Assembly (NCBI RefSeq): GCF_003992615.1 | Contig: NZ_RZMY01000006.1 | Span: 481,679-545,678, forward strand | Reading direction: 5' to 3' | DNA length: 64,000 bases | From: Flagellimonas beolgyonensis | GTDB taxonomy: Bacteria; Bacteroidota; Bacteroidia; Flavobacteriales; Flavobacteriaceae | Part shown: positions 63,985-64,000 of the stretch, in pieces | Layout of the letters: every line of letters starts with the position of its first letter | Position numbering within the stretch: position 1 is the first letter of the stretch | Notes under the pieces: model-generated | Seen by the model: only the letters and a program-made list of their open reading frames with translations | Told to the model about the DNA's origin: nothing | Database searches by the model: none | Position numbers and translations under genes: made by a program

Positions 63985-64000
63985 ATGAAAGACCACTTGC
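63985..64000 (+). CDS. Start of a gene cut by the window end, possibly SRPBCC family
   Basis: ATG at 63985, one base after the ArsR stop; only MKDHL can be read. By family habit an SRPBCC/AHSA1 protein is expected after this type of ArsR regulator. Identity is inferred from context only. Confidence 0.4.

Noticed and set aside
1..64000. Search for CRISPR arrays, insertion sequences, prophage or integrase genes
   Set aside because: No regularly spaced short repeats with unique spacers, no transposase, integrase or phage structural genes were seen.

Overview
The window is a chromosomal segment of a member of the Bacteroidota, most likely a marine Flavobacteriaceae of the Muricauda/Allomuricauda type; the genus is an inference. 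The evidence is the gene content (fused ThrA, DUF3822 next to rsmD, PyrR-PyrB, MiaE, YebC, KdnB/KdsB, a TonB-plug protein) and promoters of the Bacteroidota type, TTG-N19-23-TAnnTTTG, which can be read upstream of yebC, rpsA, the tRNA pair, pyrR and an ArsR gene. No phage, insertion sequence or CRISPR array was seen. Most of the window is ordinary core genome; the first 18 kb is accessory in character.

Region 1 (1-18110) holds a leftward cluster of exported giant YD/RHS-repeat proteins: a 1156-residue SpvB/TcB-like protein, a small secreted protein, a 2121-residue RHS protein with an N-terminal array of Ig-like repeats and a variable 249-residue tail, and a lipoprotein whose start overlaps the RHS stop. 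Across an 804-base gap a rightward cluster encodes a minimal type IV pilus / type II secretion-like machine: pilin, prepilin peptidase, GspE/PilB ATPase, secretin, GspL/PilMN-like and PilO/GspM-like proteins. No GspF/PilC platform protein is present. The giant proteins carry Sec signals and no visible T9SS C-terminal domain, so a functional link between the two clusters is plausible but unproven.

Region 2 (18387-31623) has tRNA-Ser(GCT) and tRNA-Pro(TGG), the c-di-AMP phosphodiesterase-like PgpH, a thiolase, a C40-type protein that has lost its catalytic cysteine, a TPR protein and GyrA, ClpC, a STAS-like protein and the NAD(P)HX repair enzyme Nnr. Region 3 (31762-36548) is the threonine operon thrA-thrB-thrC, preceded by a 17-codon leader peptide rich in Thr and Ile, as in enterobacterial thrL attenuation. 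Region 4 (36551-43703) has a secreted aminopeptidase P, GcvT, an RmlD-like reductase, YebC and a plug-domain protein without a beta-barrel.

Region 5 (43791-48967) is a leftward run: RecD-like helicase, DUF4126, KdsB, a HAD phosphatase, KdnB and an acyltransferase. This suggests synthesis of 8-amino-Kdo for lipopolysaccharide. Region 6 (49076-53962) has a membrane protein, DUF3822 and RsmD, RNase P RNA on the opposite strand, DnaX and MiaE. dnaX contains a hairpin followed directly by ten A residues, with stop codons close by in both other frames, a strong candidate for programmed slippage producing a gamma-like short subunit. Region 7 (53994-64000) has Ppk1, SixA, PdxH, RNase Z, a STAS-like protein, PyrB, PyrR, a Cys-rich secreted protein, ribosomal protein S1, a LysM protein and an ArsR regulator with a symmetrical operator over its promoter, followed by a gene cut by the window end.
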